64,000 bases of DNA, taken from assembly GCF_005886805.2 (NCBI RefSeq), contig NZ_CP045429.1, positions 776,501 through 840,500 on the forward strand, read 5' to 3'. Below the pieces are notes generated by a model. It did not search any database, was not told the DNA's origin, and worked only from the letters and a program-made list of their open reading frames with translations. Positions 29,479-39,591 of this stretch are shown in pieces. Each line of letters opens with the position of its first letter. Positions within the stretch are counted from its first letter, which is position 1. The position numbers and the translations under genes were made by a program. The DNA comes from Pseudoalteromonas rubra. Its GTDB lineage: Bacteria; Pseudomonadota; Gammaproteobacteria; Enterobacterales; Alteromonadaceae.

Positions 29479-29499
29479 CGCGAGGCGAATAACCTCGCG
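29479..29499. terminator. GC-rich hairpin between glpG and the FliL-like gene
   Basis: CGCGAGG / CCTCGCG with a 7-nt loop, placed one base after the glpG stop and just before the convergent gene's stop. T tracts on both sides are weak (ACTTTAG; GTTAAACC), so it is a likely but not typical terminator. Confidence 0.55.
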
Positions 29500-29502
29500 A
29501 CT

Positions 29503-29898
29503 TTAGTGGTACAAATACTTGGTGAACAGCACTTCGCGGATGATTTCTTGTCCGGTTTCTTCTTTGAGGAGTGTTTTCAGCTTTTCTGCACAACGTTGGC
29601 GTATTTCTTCACGCCCTGTCAGTGACTTGATGGTTTCTTCTGGTTCCTTACTCAGGATTTGCACTATGGCATCTCTTAGTAGGGGAGTGTGATGCTCAAC
29701 AACGGCAATATTGCTGACATCATCAAGCATTAAATCTACCGTCACCCGAACGTAGCCGAGCTTTTTATTGGACTGCCCGATATAGTTGGTAATGATGTCA
29801 GGCTCAAATCCAAAGTAGCCAACGGTTGATTCAGCGCGTGAGTTTGTACTCACACAAACTAGCAAAAATGCCATCAACGCGATACAGATCCGATTCAT
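29503..29898 (-). CDS. FliL-like flagellar basal-body-associated protein
   Basis: 131 residues. The C-terminal two-thirds has the FliL pattern: YVRVTVDLMLDD, VVEHHTPLLRDAIVQILSKEPEETIKSLTGREEIRQ, LLKEETGQEIIREVLFTKYLYH. FliL sits at the flagellar motor near the stator and supports torque. Unlike typical FliL, the N-terminus (ALMAFLLVCVSTNSRAES) looks like a cleavable signal peptide instead of a retained anchor. It is not in a flagellar operon; it stands alone between glpG and ubiC. Probably a FliL paralogue with its own role. Confidence 0.85.
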   Translation of the reverse strand: MNRICIALMAFLLVCVSTNSRAESTVGYFGFEPDIITNYIGQSNKKLGYVRVTVDLMLDDVSNIAVVEHHTPLLRDAIVQILSKEPEETIKSLTGREEIRQRCAEKLKTLLKEETGQEIIREVLFTKYLYH

Positions 29899-30053
29899 AA
29901 TAGCCTGAAAATACTTAACTAAATACCAACAATAGGATTAGTTTATACGTAAAATCAGGTTATGAACAGCAGTGAGTAAGGGAAAGGTAAACTTTTTTGC
30001 CGGAGTAAGCTTTGCTATTATGGCGCGGTTATTTCCTGAATTGAATTACTGAC

Positions 30054-30581
30054 TTGTTTAATCTGCCAAATTTATTGCAATCAAGCTGGGAACCACTTGC
30101 CCGGCATAAGGACATCCCGGACGCCCTGCGCTCATTGCTATGCGAAACTGGCTCTCTGACAGCCTTACTGCGCTCACATTGCAGTATACTGCATGTCGAG
30201 GTACTCAGTGAGCAGGTGCGTCAGCTTGATGGGGAAGTACAAGCGATTCTGAACTGTGACAGCGCCTTGTGTCGCGAAGTCGTGCTATATTGTGATGATA
30301 TTCCCATGGTTTACGGCCAGAGCTGGATACCTGATAGTGCCAATGCACTGGGGTTAGATAACATTGGCACTACCCCGTTAGGTGAACGCTTGTTTGACCA
30401 ACAGGCGTGGCAAAGAGGCGACATTGAGGTTGCGACACTGGAGCAAAAGCTGCTCCCCTCATTTTTCCCGACCAAAGAGAGACTATACAGTGATCCTTGC
30501 TTTGCAAGACGGAGCGTTTTTACGCGTCAAACTTGCAAGGTACTGGTGTGCGAAATCTTCCTGAATGGAGTTATGGTATGA
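30054..30581 (+). CDS. ubiC: Chorismate lyase
   Basis: Converts chorismate to 4-hydroxybenzoate plus pyruvate, the entry to ubiquinone synthesis. 175 residues from a TTG at 30054 (no better start close by). UbiC traits: [19 protein letters not shown] near residue 30, [20 protein letters not shown] near 80, and [10 protein letters not shown] near 110. The stop overlaps the ubiA start by 4 bases, the usual ubiCA pair, so enzyme and next enzyme are co-translated. Confidence 0.92.
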   Translation: MFNLPNLLQSSWEPLARHKDIPDALRSLLCETGSLTALLRSHCSILHVEVLSEQVRQLDGEVQAILNCDSALCREVVLYCDDIPMVYGQSWIPDSANALGLDNIGTTPLGERLFDQQAWQRGDIEVATLEQKLLPSFFPTKERLYSDPCFARRSVFTRQTCKVLVCEIFLNGVMV

Positions 30582-31444
30582 AGCTATCGCGGCTGCGAGC
30601 AGACCACGTAAACGAATACAAGCAGCTAATGCGTGTTGAAAAGCCCATTGGTACTTTACTGCTGATGTGGCCAACGCTTTGGAGTTTGTGGATAGCGTCT
30701 GGTGGTGTTCCTCAGTGGCATTTGTTACTCATTTTTGCTCTCGGCACGTTTATGATGCGTAGTGCAGGTTGTGTGATTAATGACTTTGCAGATCGTAAGG
30801 TCGATGGTGCAGTCAAAAGAACGGCTCAACGGCCACTTGCCAGAGGCGCAGTCAGTGAAGGTGAAGCGCTTTCTTTGTTTTTATTATTGATCGGTGCCTC
30901 TTTTGCGCTGGTATTGATGCTGAACTGGCAAACCATCTTATTGTCATTTGGCGCGCTCGTGCTGGCCAGTGTTTACCCTTTCATGAAACGCTATACCAAT
31001 CTACCCCAGGTTGTTCTTGGCGCCGCGTTTAGCTGGGGAATACCCATGGCGTTTATGGCTGTTCAGGAAACGGTTCCTGCCATTGCCTGGGTGTTATTTA
31101 TTGCTAACTTGCTCTGGACGGTTGCTTACGACACTAAATATGCCATGGTGGATAAGGACGATGACCTTGTCGTCGGTATTAAATCAACCGCCATCTTGTT
31201 CGGTCGTTGGGACAGACACGTTATTGCTGCCCTTAATCTGGCATTTTTGGGCTGTATGGCTTGGGTTGCAACCCAGGTCACTTTGTCTGTGTGGTTTTGG
31301 TGTGGCTTTGTGGTTGCCGGAGGGTGGCTGGTTAGGCTGCAATGGCAGATCAATGACAGAAGCAGAGAAAAGTGTTTTCAGGCATTTTTGAGCAATAATT
31401 ACGTTGGTCTGGCGATGTTTGTCGGAGTGGTTGTTGGTATTTGA
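30578..31444 (+). CDS. ubiA: 4-hydroxybenzoate octaprenyltransferase
   Basis: Inner-membrane prenyltransferase attaching the polyprenyl tail to 4-hydroxybenzoate. Polytopic, with the two Asp-rich motifs: [20 protein letters not shown] and [41 protein letters not shown] opens the family. ATG at 30578 overlaps the ubiC stop and gives 288 residues, the E. coli length being 290. A frame open back to 30497 is not used. Confidence 0.97.
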   Translation: MKLSRLRADHVNEYKQLMRVEKPIGTLLLMWPTLWSLWIASGGVPQWHLLLIFALGTFMMRSAGCVINDFADRKVDGAVKRTAQRPLARGAVSEGEALSLFLLLIGASFALVLMLNWQTILLSFGALVLASVYPFMKRYTNLPQVVLGAAFSWGIPMAFMAVQETVPAIAWVLFIANLLWTVAYDTKYAMVDKDDDLVVGIKSTAILFGRWDRHVIAALNLAFLGCMAWVATQVTLSVWFWCGFVVAGGWLVRLQWQINDRSREKCFQAFLSNNYVGLAMFVGVVVGI

Positions 31445-31629
31445 GGGGGATCCCCAGTCAATAGCCTAGAGGCTCGTGAGGGGTTATTGTTGAAAGGAAG
31501 CGAGTGAGGGTGAGCGAATTTTTTGACTCCATTACCGCGGGTTTATACTAAACACCCGAATAGAATACCTAAAACTCGCTCTAAACTCCCATTTAACCAA
31601 ACAGTATAAGAAACCTAGTTAGCTAATCG

Positions 31630-32535
31630 TTAACTATTCACCGCTGTAGCAACGGCGTTTTTCTGTGCTGTTTGTTCAATTAATGACAACAAGTTACTGA
31701 CGTGTGAACCACTGCCAAGTTGGTGACTGGTCTGCACGACAATTTGCTCATGACTAGCGTCCTTGTTAGTCTTCAGTAAGATCAGTTCCGGGTCTTGCGC
31801 GATGACCTTAGAATGTTCAATGCTTGCAATGGCAAAGCTCTGGCTATTCTTCAGTCCGTCAATCACCTGGCTGATATTACCAATTTTGACATTGGTTGAT
31901 TTGTTAAGCCCTTCAACCGCCTCATTTAGCATGTTCTGCACCTGTTTAGACTGAGAGAAACAGCCGTACATTGGGTACTGAGCAAGCTCACTGCGACGAA
32001 TACTGTCTTGTGTCGCGAGTGGATGTTGTTTAGCAACAAACAAAACAAGTTGGTCAGGCAGATGGATATCACTCACTAAGCTGGTTGCAGACTCTAGGTA
32101 AACACTGATGTCAATTTCACCAAGCTGTAGCTTGCGAAGTAGATCGTGTTCATTCAAAAGTTGCATCTCAACTTTGACGTTAGGGAAATCCGCCAAAAAC
32201 TGTCCACATGACGTTGGCACTATGCTACTGGCCTGTGCGGTGTAACCAACGACAACACGTTGTTGATCACGACCAAACAAGCTTTGTTTGATAGTGTTTC
32301 TGGTTATGTCTAATTCCGATAAGGTCGACTTACAATAATTCAGAAAAAGTTCGCCCTGTTCGGTCAGTTTGACGGAGCGGGTAGATCGTTTGACAAGTTC
32401 ACAGCCAATTTCATCTTCCAGTGTCTGAATGCTTCTGGTGAGTGCGGAAGTACTGATATTGGTTTGTTCTGCGGCTTGCCTAAAGTGGCGTAAATTGCCT
32501 AAAGCAACGAATTGCTCGAGTTGTTCAAATCTCAT
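31630..32535 (-). CDS. LysR family transcriptional regulator
   Basis: 301 residues. N-terminal winged helix-turn-helix (residues 1-60: FVALGNLRHFRQAAEQTNISTSALTRSIQTLEDEIGCEL), then a LysR substrate-binding domain from ~90 (VVVGYTAQASSIVPTS, LQLGEIDISVYLESA). Target and inducer are unknown. No divergent partner gene: the gene upstream (32645-34171) runs the same way with 109 bases between, so it may regulate genes elsewhere. Convergent with ubiA. Confidence 0.92.
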   Translation of the reverse strand: MRFEQLEQFVALGNLRHFRQAAEQTNISTSALTRSIQTLEDEIGCELVKRSTRSVKLTEQGELFLNYCKSTLSELDITRNTIKQSLFGRDQQRVVVGYTAQASSIVPTSCGQFLADFPNVKVEMQLLNEHDLLRKLQLGEIDISVYLESATSLVSDIHLPDQLVLFVAKQHPLATQDSIRRSELAQYPMYGCFSQSKQVQNMLNEAVEGLNKSTNVKIGNISQVIDGLKNSQSFAIASIEHSKVIAQDPELILLKTNKDASHEQIVVQTSHQLGSGSHVSNLLSLIEQTAQKNAVATAVNS

Positions 32536-32644
32536 GTGAAATTCCTTTTATTTCAACAAAAATGCAATGACAACGTTGATTCCCTAATACTAATACAGTT
32601 TAGAGAAACATCCAAGTGAATTTTTTACATTTCGCTTACAAAAT

Positions 32645-34171
32645 TTAGTCTGGGTACTGATCGCGTATTGCGATGAATTGTTCCAGATTTTCTACAAACA
32701 GATCAACCAGTTTGGGATCAAATTGTTGGCCTCGCTGGGATTTTATCTCTGTTAGAATTTTTTCAAGTGTCCAAACCGGCTTGTAACAGCGAACACTGCC
32801 CAATGCATCGAACACATCAGCGAGTGCTGTAATTCTTCCGGCAATGTCTATTTGTTCACCTCTGAGCCCTTGCGGGTATCCACTACCGTCCCACTTTTCA
32901 TGGTGTTGGTGTGCGATAATTGCGCCGCATTGCAAAATATCATTTGTTGAGTTTTTTAGTATTTCATAACCCTGCTGGGCATGAGTCTTCATTATTGCCC
33001 ATTCATCGTCATTCAGTTTTCCTGGTTTATTGAGAATGACATCTGGGATGCTAATTTTTCCAATGTCGTGCAACGGTGACGCTAGTTTAATAATTTCGGC
33101 TCTATAATCGTTCAATCCGACTAATTTAGCCAGTAATAAACTGTAATGTGCCACGCGCTTAACATGTGACCCTGTTTCTTTAGAGCGTTTCTCTACAGCT
33201 TCTCCGAGTATATAAGACAACTCTTTTTGTGATTCTTTTACCGTTTCTCTGAGGTTCAGATTGTCGTATGCTAGCGCAATGTTGTTAGCAAAGAAGGCCA
33301 GCAGCTGACAATCTGTAGGTTGTAACAGGCCTTTTTTACTTACGTATAACATGGTCTCGAGGCCTGCCTGACTGGTAAAATAACCGACATACTCGTGGTC
33401 GGACTTACTGGACGTTTTACGATTGTGTGTTTCTATAAAGCGACTTTTTACCTTATCCGGTAATGCGGTTTGTTCCGGCTCGATCCCTGCGCCAGACGCA
33501 GCCAGTAGCTGAAATTCAGCTCCTGCGCCATTCTGTTTATTCACCGCAGCTGCACAATAAATATCGGAATCAGTGAGACCCATCACATCGGCAACATGGG
33601 ACAGAATAGTCGAGGCAAAGTCCTGAACATTATTACATTTTAGAAAGCTCGAAGAGGCATCAATAATTCGCTCCAGTCCCCGCTTATGGCGCTCTATAGT
33701 CTGAATATCGCGGTGGGAACGCAGTGCAGAGTAGAGCAAGGTCTTTAACTTTACTGCGGTGAGCTCGGTTTTATTTTTGTAATCATTGATATCATAATCA
33801 CGAATAACTGATTCTTCTGGCGCTTCTCCGGGCTGCCCGGTGCGCAAAATCAGGCGAATGTCATGATTGGCCATGTCGTTGCGAATGAACTTAATGAGAT
33901 CGAGCCCTGCGTGGTTGCTTTCCATAACAACGTCGATCAGCCCAACAGATATGGACTCTTCGGAATTTAGGATATCCATTGCCTGCTTTGCAGAGTAGGC
34001 ATGGTGAAAACGCAAGGGTTTTTGTTCAAACCTAAAATCAGATAACACCAATTTGGTTACCTGATGGATATCCTCTTCATCATCAACCACCAGGATATCC
34101 CAGTGGGCATTATCCACTGTAATTTGCTCCTCATCCTTAAGCGGCTCATTTGTAAAGAGAAAGCTGCTCAC
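32645..34171 (-). CDS. Response regulator with HD-GYP domain (c-di-GMP phosphodiesterase type)
   Basis: 508 residues. N-terminal receiver domain (about 25-145; WDILVVDDEEDIHQV, phosphoacceptor D80 in LIDVVME). A middle DUF3369/GAF-like sensor region follows (about 165-320; GLERIIDASSSFLKCNNVQDFA). The C-terminal HD-GYP domain (about 335-500) has SPLHDIGKISIPDVILNKPGKL and HHEKWDGSGYPQGLRGEQI, with both the HD and GYP motifs intact, so it should hydrolyse c-di-GMP. No cognate kinase is adjacent; an orphan regulator. Confidence 0.93.
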   Translation of the reverse strand: MSSFLFTNEPLKDEEQITVDNAHWDILVVDDEEDIHQVTKLVLSDFRFEQKPLRFHHAYSAKQAMDILNSEESISVGLIDVVMESNHAGLDLIKFIRNDMANHDIRLILRTGQPGEAPEESVIRDYDINDYKNKTELTAVKLKTLLYSALRSHRDIQTIERHKRGLERIIDASSSFLKCNNVQDFASTILSHVADVMGLTDSDIYCAAAVNKQNGAGAEFQLLAASGAGIEPEQTALPDKVKSRFIETHNRKTSSKSDHEYVGYFTSQAGLETMLYVSKKGLLQPTDCQLLAFFANNIALAYDNLNLRETVKESQKELSYILGEAVEKRSKETGSHVKRVAHYSLLLAKLVGLNDYRAEIIKLASPLHDIGKISIPDVILNKPGKLNDDEWAIMKTHAQQGYEILKNSTNDILQCGAIIAHQHHEKWDGSGYPQGLRGEQIDIAGRITALADVFDALGSVRCYKPVWTLEKILTEIKSQRGQQFDPKLVDLFVENLEQFIAIRDQYPD

Positions 34172-34230
34172 ATAGAACCTCTGCTTAGTGCCTGTTCCCT
34201 GTTAGTATAGCCAGCAAAAAAGTGAGTTGC

Positions 34231-34629
34231 TTAATCTTGTATTGGCTTTTTTTCAATATTGTTGAGTTCAATCTCTATGGCATCACAAGAAATGTGTATC
34301 TCATAGAGTGAAAGTAGCAAAGAAAGTGCCAAGCAGCAGAGGCTAGCGCCAAACAAAATGACCCCTAAAAGTGCTACTTCAATGAACAGGGCAAACATGG
34401 ACATAGTGCAGAGTAAAAAGGCGATGACGCCCCATACCTGCATCAGGCGGATAAGCTTGATACGCTTTTTGAGGTTGTCGATTTGGGCGACAACCAATGG
34501 TCTGAGTTGGTCACCTTCTCTGGCGTTTAATTCTCTGATCAGTTGCGCCAAAACTAAGAATCGATTGGTGTAGGCAAGTAATAACAAAGAGATTGCAGGG
34601 AACAACAATCCTGGTGTGGTGAGCGTCAT
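34231..34629 (-). CDS. DUF2721 family membrane protein
   Basis: 132 residues from the ATG at 34629; the frame is open further upstream but that would run into the divergent gene. Two to three membrane helices: TTPGLLFPAISLLLLAYTNRFL at the start and a hydrophobic pair near residues 65-105 (VIAFLLCTMSMFALFIEVALLG). Between them lies a charged helix (LVVAQIDNLKKRIKLIRL). Pattern fits DUF2721. Function unknown. Divergent from the DUF2007 gene. Confidence 0.82.
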   Translation of the reverse strand: MTLTTPGLLFPAISLLLLAYTNRFLVLAQLIRELNAREGDQLRPLVVAQIDNLKKRIKLIRLMQVWGVIAFLLCTMSMFALFIEVALLGVILFGASLCCLALSLLLSLYEIHISCDAIEIELNNIEKKPIQD

Positions 34630-34692
34630 TTTTGTACTCCGTCTAAGCACGCTACAATAGTGATTATCATAGCAAAATTTTGGAGTCCAGTG

Positions 34693-35025
34693 ATGAGTAA
34701 TACAATGTTTGACTGGACGTGCGTATATCGCACGGATAACCCATTGGAAGCCCACATTGTACTGGGGTTGCTGGCACAGGCCCGACTTAAAACCCACGTC
34801 GAAGGAGAGGCACTGGCAGCTGCTCTGGGAGAAATGCCCTTTGCGCAAAATACAATAAAAATATTTGTCTGTGCGATAAAAGTACCCGAGGCAGAAGAAA
34901 TCTTGGTAAACTATCAGCAAACTAATTTATCGGAAGATTGGCAGTGCAGCAGCTGTTCTGAACACAATGGTTCGGGGTTTCAATATTGCTGGCACTGTGG
35001 AAAAAGCTATGACGAAGGCAAATAA
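34693..35025 (+). CDS. DUF2007-type protein with C-terminal zinc ribbon
   Basis: 110 residues. The first ~70 match the DUF2007 signal-transducing fold (WTCVYRTDNPLEAHIVLGLL, HVEGEALAAALGEMPF, KIFVCAIKVPEAEEILVNY). The last 25 carry CSSC...CWHC, a zinc ribbon (cysteine pairs 12-15 residues apart). ATG at 34693 chosen because GGAG lies 7 bases upstream; an ATG at 34705 is also possible. Overlaps the next gene by 17 bases. Function unknown. Confidence 0.85.
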   Translation: MSNTMFDWTCVYRTDNPLEAHIVLGLLAQARLKTHVEGEALAAALGEMPFAQNTIKIFVCAIKVPEAEEILVNYQQTNLSEDWQCSSCSEHNGSGFQYCWHCGKSYDEGK

Positions 35026-35605
35026 CTTTCAGCGCATCAGAGAGCTAAATTATTTACAAAAAGCGGTGCTTGCGGCTGCGATATTAGAACGTATGCTGCC
35101 AAATTATGGTTTGTTCAGTGAAGCGACCGGGTTTGGGGATGAGACGACCCTACGCAGTGCACTGAATGTTTGCTGGGAAAAAGTGTTGCTGCCGAAAAGT
35201 AAAATCAGCTTAGAAAAACAAATTGAAAAAATTGAGCCTAATGTTCCGGAGCTAAAAGACTTCGACATGTTCGGCGCCTATGCCGCAATCGACGTGGCTA
35301 CGGCGTTACTCGGCTTTATTCAGGGTGTAATGAGTAAAGATGAAAGTGAGTTTGTCAATGTGGCTAAAATATCTCAAGCAACCGTGGCCAGATACATTGA
35401 ATTCTTACTGATGGCAGAAGACATTGAGCCGAATAATCAACATGTGAGAGAGCATCCATTGATGCAATACGAAATCGACGTGCTTGGTGAACTCATCGAT
35501 TGTGTTGCACAAATGCCGAGGATTGATAATCAGTCGGTTAAAACACTTAAGGCATTGGCATTGAGCGACGGCCAGACAAACATTGGTTTGGCAATCGACG
35601 CTTGA
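35009..35605 (+). CDS. YjaG family protein (DUF416)
   Basis: 198 residues, matching E. coli YjaG over its whole length: [43 protein letters not shown], and the ending [15 protein letters not shown]. Cytoplasmic, function unknown. ATG at 35009 lies inside the end of the DUF2007 gene, so translation is probably coupled. The stop is followed by tsaD 37 bases later. Confidence 0.9.
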   Translation: MTKANNFQRIRELNYLQKAVLAAAILERMLPNYGLFSEATGFGDETTLRSALNVCWEKVLLPKSKISLEKQIEKIEPNVPELKDFDMFGAYAAIDVATALLGFIQGVMSKDESEFVNVAKISQATVARYIEFLLMAEDIEPNNQHVREHPLMQYEIDVLGELIDCVAQMPRIDNQSVKTLKALALSDGQTNIGLAIDA

Positions 35606-35642
35606 ATCATTTGTCCAAATTTTTAGTAGTGGAGAATCAACA

Positions 35643-36656
35643 TTGCGAATTCTAGGTATCGAATCTTCTTGCGATGAGACGGGGATTGCCATCTATGATG
35701 ATGAGCAGGGACTTTTGGCGCATCAGTTGTACAGTCAGGTAAAAGTTCACGCGGATTATGGTGGCGTAGTACCGGAACTGGCATCGAGAGATCACGTTCG
35801 CAAAACCATTCCTTTAATTGAAGCCGCTTTTAAACAGGCCGGCTGTGGCCCTGAGTCGCTCGATGGCATTGCTTACACAGCAGGGCCTGGCTTGGTGGGG
35901 GCTTTGCTTGTAGGCACTTCCATTGGCCGCTCACTGGCGTTTGGTTGGAATATTCCCGCCGTTGCTGTACATCACATGGAAGGGCATTTGCTAGCGCCTA
36001 TGCTGGAAGATGACATGCCAGAGTTTCCATTTGTTGCTTTACTGGTATCTGGTGGCCACACTATGATGGTGAAAGTGGCAGGCATTGGTGAATACGAAGT
36101 ACTCGGTGAGTCGGTGGATGATGCCGCTGGTGAGGCCTTTGATAAAACGGCGAAACTCTTAGGGTTAGACTATCCGGGTGGTCCCATGCTGGCTAAGTTA
36201 GCAACACAGGGCGTGGCTGGCCGGTTTGTGTTCCCAAGGCCTATGACAGACCGCCCTGGCCTGGATTTTAGCTTTAGTGGTCTGAAAACCGCAGCGGCGA
36301 ATACCATTAAGTCTGCAGGGGATGACGAGCAAACCAAAGCTGATATTGCCCATGCATTTCAGACGGCCGTAGTTGATACATTGGCGATTAAGTGTAAACG
36401 CGCCCTGAAAGAAACTGGCATTAATCGCTTAATCATTGCTGGCGGTGTAAGTGCGAATACTGAGCTGCGCACTAAGCTTGAGCGTATGATGCAGGGGATG
36501 AAAGGCAAAGTGTATTACCCTCGTACTGAGTTTTGTACTGATAATGGTGCGATGATCGCTTATGCAGGCATGCAGCGTCTTAAAGCGGGGCAAACTGCTG
36601 AGTTAAGTATGAAAACTCAGCCACGTTGGCCACTGGATAGCTTACCGCCACTGTAA
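35643..36656 (+). CDS. tsaD: tRNA N6-threonylcarbamoyladenosine transferase, catalytic subunit
   Basis: Adds the threonylcarbamoyl group to A37 of ANN-decoding tRNAs, with TsaB and TsaE. ASKHA fold with metal-binding HMEGH ([11 protein letters not shown]), [19 protein letters not shown] at the start, [10 protein letters not shown], and [10 protein letters not shown] plus [13 protein letters not shown] late. TTG start at 35643 with GGAG at 35632 (7-base spacing) gives 337 residues, equal to E. coli TsaD and aligned from residue 1. Convergent with plsY. Confidence 0.97.
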   Translation: MRILGIESSCDETGIAIYDDEQGLLAHQLYSQVKVHADYGGVVPELASRDHVRKTIPLIEAAFKQAGCGPESLDGIAYTAGPGLVGALLVGTSIGRSLAFGWNIPAVAVHHMEGHLLAPMLEDDMPEFPFVALLVSGGHTMMVKVAGIGEYEVLGESVDDAAGEAFDKTAKLLGLDYPGGPMLAKLATQGVAGRFVFPRPMTDRPGLDFSFSGLKTAAANTIKSAGDDEQTKADIAHAFQTAVVDTLAIKCKRALKETGINRLIIAGGVSANTELRTKLERMMQGMKGKVYYPRTEFCTDNGAMIAYAGMQRLKAGQTAELSMKTQPRWPLDSLPPL

Positions 36657-36666
36657 TGGTCTGACG

Positions 36667-37257
36667 TTAGTCGACGTTTTTCTTACCGAGCTTAGGCTCG
36701 GTCCCACTCAGGAGCCGACGAATGTTGGCTCTGTGGCGAAATATTATCAGTAAAGTCAAAAAGCACACGGGCAATGTGTACATAGGTTTGATGAGCCAGG
36801 TGTATGCCGGCGCGGCTAATACGGTTACAATCGCTGCGAGTGACGAGTAACGTGTTAGTGCCAACACGAGCAGCCAGGTACCGATCAGCATCCCCCCAAG
36901 TGATAGTCCGATTGGCAGTAGTGCCCCAAACGCTGTCGCAACCGCTTTACCGCCGTTAAAATGGAAAAATACCGGGTAAATATGGCCCAGACAGGCACAC
37001 ACTGCGACAATGCCCAGCCAGATGGGTTCAATGCCCAGAAAATAGGCTCCCCACACTGGGATAGTCCCTTTGAGAATATCAAATACCAGGACCAGAGCGG
37101 CAGGAAGTTTACCGCCAAGCCGTAGCACATTGGTTGCGCCAGGGTTATTTGAACCAGAAAAGCGGGGATCGGGCAATGAAAACAGCCTGGAAATCAAAAT
37201 CGCGGAAGAGATTGAACCAAATAAATAAGCACAAATACATATTAAACTGACTATCAC
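36667..37257 (-). CDS. plsY: Acyl-phosphate glycerol-3-phosphate acyltransferase
   Basis: First acylation in phospholipid synthesis, in the inner membrane. 196 residues with about five membrane helices. All three PlsY motifs are there: [31 protein letters not shown], and [23 protein letters not shown] small inverted repeat ACCGAGC / GCTCGGT (36685-36702) lies in its last codons and could help end tsaD or plsY transcripts. Divergent from folB, the usual arrangement. Confidence 0.97.
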   Translation of the reverse strand: MIVSLICICAYLFGSISSAILISRLFSLPDPRFSGSNNPGATNVLRLGGKLPAALVLVFDILKGTIPVWGAYFLGIEPIWLGIVAVCACLGHIYPVFFHFNGGKAVATAFGALLPIGLSLGGMLIGTWLLVLALTRYSSLAAIVTVLAAPAYTWLIKPMYTLPVCFLTLLIIFRHRANIRRLLSGTEPKLGKKNVD

Positions 37258-37366
37258 AAGCTTCCTTATTTTTTCTTGCCGTTATTTGGGCTATCATCGT
37301 CGCTTTATTTTAAGGCGGCTGAGTACGTGAAAAAGCCGATCCGAATCAGTCATGTCAGGAGTTTAC

Positions 37367-37717
37367 ATGGACACGGTCTATATCTCGCAATTACACGTCG
37401 AGACCATAATAGGAGTTTACGACTTTGAAAAAGAAAGTAAACAAAGCCTTTTCTTTGATATAGCGATGAAGACTGATATCTCTGCAGCTGCGCGACAGGA
37501 TGACATTACGTTGGCCGTAGATTATGCCAAAGTCAGTGAGCGGGTGATTGCTCATACTGAGGCGAGTCGGGTTGAACTGCTTGAGACGTTGGTCGAGCAA
37601 TTGGCAGCCATTATTCTACAAGAGTTTGCTATTGAGGCTATCACTATTCGGGTCAGCAAGCCGGCAGCTGTGCCTCAGGCACAAACTGTTGGCCTGGAAA
37701 TCACGCGGAACCGATAG
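37367..37717 (+). CDS. folB: Dihydroneopterin aldolase
   Basis: Folate synthesis: 7,8-dihydroneopterin to 6-hydroxymethyl-dihydropterin plus glycolaldehyde. 116 residues from the ATG at 37367, which has AGGAG at 37357-37361. The start MDTVYISQLHVETIIGVYDFEKE matches E. coli FolB; AVDYAKVSERV and SKPAAVPQAQTVGLEI are later marks. Followed after one base by folK. Confidence 0.95.
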   Translation: MDTVYISQLHVETIIGVYDFEKESKQSLFFDIAMKTDISAAARQDDITLAVDYAKVSERVIAHTEASRVELLETLVEQLAAIILQEFAIEAITIRVSKPAAVPQAQTVGLEITRNR

Positions 37718-37718
37718 T

Positions 37719-38207
37719 ATGGCGCATGTGTTTATCAGTATAGGGTCCAATGTTGATCGCGACCGTCATTTCCGTCAGGGTCTGACAACGCTCATTAAGC
37801 ATTTTCCGGATTATGTCCATTCGGATGTGTATGAAAGTGAGCCTGTGGGGTTTAACGGTAAAAACTTCTATAACTCTGTGTTTGCGACGCATACCGACAT
37901 GTCGCTGACAGACTTATGCATTTTGTTAAAACAAATAGAGCGCGATAACGGCAGGACGCCTCAGGACAAGAAATTCAGCCCCAGAACTCTGGATCTGGAT
38001 ATCTTGTTCTACGACGATGTGATTTGTGATTCTCCTGCTCAGCTACCACGTGATGAGGTCACTAAGAACGCCTTTGTGCTCCGGCCTCTGGCTGAAATAG
38101 CCCCAGATTTTATTCATCCCGCGCTGGGCTGTCGCATGGTCGAGATCTGGCAAGCTTATGACAACCAAGCGCAAAAACTATGGAAAGTGGAGTTTTCTTT
38201 ACCATGA
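37719..38207 (+). CDS. folK: 2-amino-4-hydroxy-6-hydroxymethyldihydropteridine pyrophosphokinase
   Basis: Next folate step after FolB. 162 residues: [37 protein letters not shown], and [14 protein letters not shown] with the magnesium aspartates. ATG at 37719 follows the folB stop by one base; an open frame back to 37548 is a shadow over folB. The stop overlaps uppP by 4 bases. Confidence 0.96.
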   Translation: MAHVFISIGSNVDRDRHFRQGLTTLIKHFPDYVHSDVYESEPVGFNGKNFYNSVFATHTDMSLTDLCILLKQIERDNGRTPQDKKFSPRTLDLDILFYDDVICDSPAQLPRDEVTKNAFVLRPLAEIAPDFIHPALGCRMVEIWQAYDNQAQKLWKVEFSLP

Positions 38208-39007
38208 GTATCATCGAAATTATTGTCCTGGCATTGATCCAGGGATTAACCGAATTTCTGCCGATTTCCAGCTCAGCACATTTGATATTGCCGTCTCAGA
38301 TATTCGGCTGGCAAGATCAGGGGTTGGCATTTGATGTCGCCGTGCACGTTGGCTCATTGGCTGCTGTACTCATTTACTTTCGCAAAGAAGTTGCCGACAT
38401 ACTGGGCGCCTGGTTTAAATCTTTCGGCAAGCAAGGTTCGACGGATGATAGTCGCCTTGGTTGGTGGATTATCGTGGCAACGATCCCGGGTCTTGTTATT
38501 GGGTTTTTGGCCAAAGATCTGGTCGAAGACTTTTCCCGAAGCGCCTGGGTTATCGCGGCAACGACGGTCATTTTTGGCTTGTTACTTTGGTATGCTGATG
38601 CCACTGCAAAACAGACCAAAACCATTTATCAACTGAACTGGCGCAGCGCCTTGATCATTGGCTTTGCCCAGGTCGTAGCAGCTTTGCTACCGGGCACGTC
38701 GCGTTCAGGGATCACCATGACGGCAGGCATGATGCTGGGGCTGAATAAACAAAGTGCGGCCCGCTTCTCTTTTTTAATGTCTATTCCAATCATTGCTGCA
38801 GCGGGTGGGTATTACACATTGAAATTGGCCACGGGAGATGAGTTGATCGACTGGAGCGCCATAATTACTGGAGCTGCGTTGTCCTTTATCGCAGCTTATA
38901 CGTGTATTCACTTCTTCTTGAAAGTGATAGAACGGATGGGGATGCTGCCATTTGTGATCTATCGTTTGCTGTTAGGTTTGTTCCTGGTGATTTTCCTGAT
39001 GGTGTAA
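38204..39007 (+). CDS. uppP: Undecaprenyl-diphosphate phosphatase
   Basis: Integral inner-membrane phosphatase that recycles the lipid carrier for peptidoglycan and LPS O-chain synthesis (BacA/UppP). 267 residues, about eight helices. Catalytic motifs: [16 protein letters not shown] (near residue 20) and [19 protein letters not shown] (near residue 170). Overlaps folK by 4 bases. Confidence 0.97.
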   Translation: MSIIEIIVLALIQGLTEFLPISSSAHLILPSQIFGWQDQGLAFDVAVHVGSLAAVLIYFRKEVADILGAWFKSFGKQGSTDDSRLGWWIIVATIPGLVIGFLAKDLVEDFSRSAWVIAATTVIFGLLLWYADATAKQTKTIYQLNWRSALIIGFAQVVAALLPGTSRSGITMTAGMMLGLNKQSAARFSFLMSIPIIAAAGGYYTLKLATGDELIDWSAIITGAALSFIAAYTCIHFFLKVIERMGMLPFVIYRLLLGLFLVIFLMV

Positions 39008-39015
39008 GCTGACAT

Positions 39016-39042
39016 AAAGCGGGTATGTTTACCCGCTTTATT
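39016..39042 (+). terminator. Terminator after uppP
   Basis: AAAGCGGGTA / TACCCGCTTT stem with a 5-nt loop, followed by ATTGTTAT, 9 bases after the uppP stop. The convergent acetyltransferase gene stops just beyond, so it may act on both strands. Confidence 0.75.
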
Positions 39043-39043
39043 G

Positions 39044-39580
39044 TTATACCGCTTTTCGATAATACACTACATCCATCGGTCCAGCCGGGCTTTCATGAAT
39101 ACCCTCTCGTAAGAAAGTCATGGAGAGCTTTTTCATGATGTTAATTGAGCCCAGGTTCTCTTTGAGTGCCTCTGCGCTGAGATAATCCATTTTATCCTGC
39201 TCAGCCAGGTGCGTGGCAATGTGTCTGGCAGCTTCGGTTGCATAGCCTTTTCCCCAGGCGATTTGTTTGAAGCGCCAGCCTATTTCCAGATCCCGCTCGT
39301 CCATTTCACCATTAAAGAAATACATGGGACGGATCAACACCCAGCCCAGAAAAGTCTCGTCATCAATCAAGCTACAATGCCACAGGCCCCAGCCCTGTTC
39401 CGGGTTCGTAAACTTAGCCAGGCGAGGCAGGTAGAATTGCTCAATTTGTTCACGAGAAGTCGGTTTGCCATTGGTTAAATAGCGCATTACCGCCGGGTCA
39501 CTGTCCAGTTCAGTGAGTAAATCACCATCATTTTGAGTCATGAGGCGGTATTTCAAACGTGCTGAAGGGGAAATGATCAT
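39044..39580 (-). CDS. GNAT family N-acetyltransferase
   Basis: 178 residues from the ATG at 39580. The GNAT fold is shown by LKYRLMTQNDGDLLTELDSDPAVMRYL, the GWRFKQIAWGKGYATEAARHIATHL acetyl-CoA loop, and GSINIMKKLSMTFLREG. This pattern is of the RimJ/RimL type acting on protein N-termini or small molecules; the substrate is unknown. The frame is open upstream to 39670, but that would overlap the gene starting at 39945 (its stop is at 39592), so the downstream start is preferred. Probably co-transcribed with that gene. Confidence 0.88.
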   Translation of the reverse strand: MIISPSARLKYRLMTQNDGDLLTELDSDPAVMRYLTNGKPTSREQIEQFYLPRLAKFTNPEQGWGLWHCSLIDDETFLGWVLIRPMYFFNGEMDERDLEIGWRFKQIAWGKGYATEAARHIATHLAEQDKMDYLSAEALKENLGSINIMKKLSMTFLREGIHESPAGPMDVVYYRKAV

Positions 39581-39591
39581 GTTGTTTCTCT

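Noticed and set aside
31445..31629. Palindrome GGGGATCCCC and short repeats between ubiA and the LysR gene
   Set aside because: No T tract, no transcript-like structure; ordinary convergent gap.
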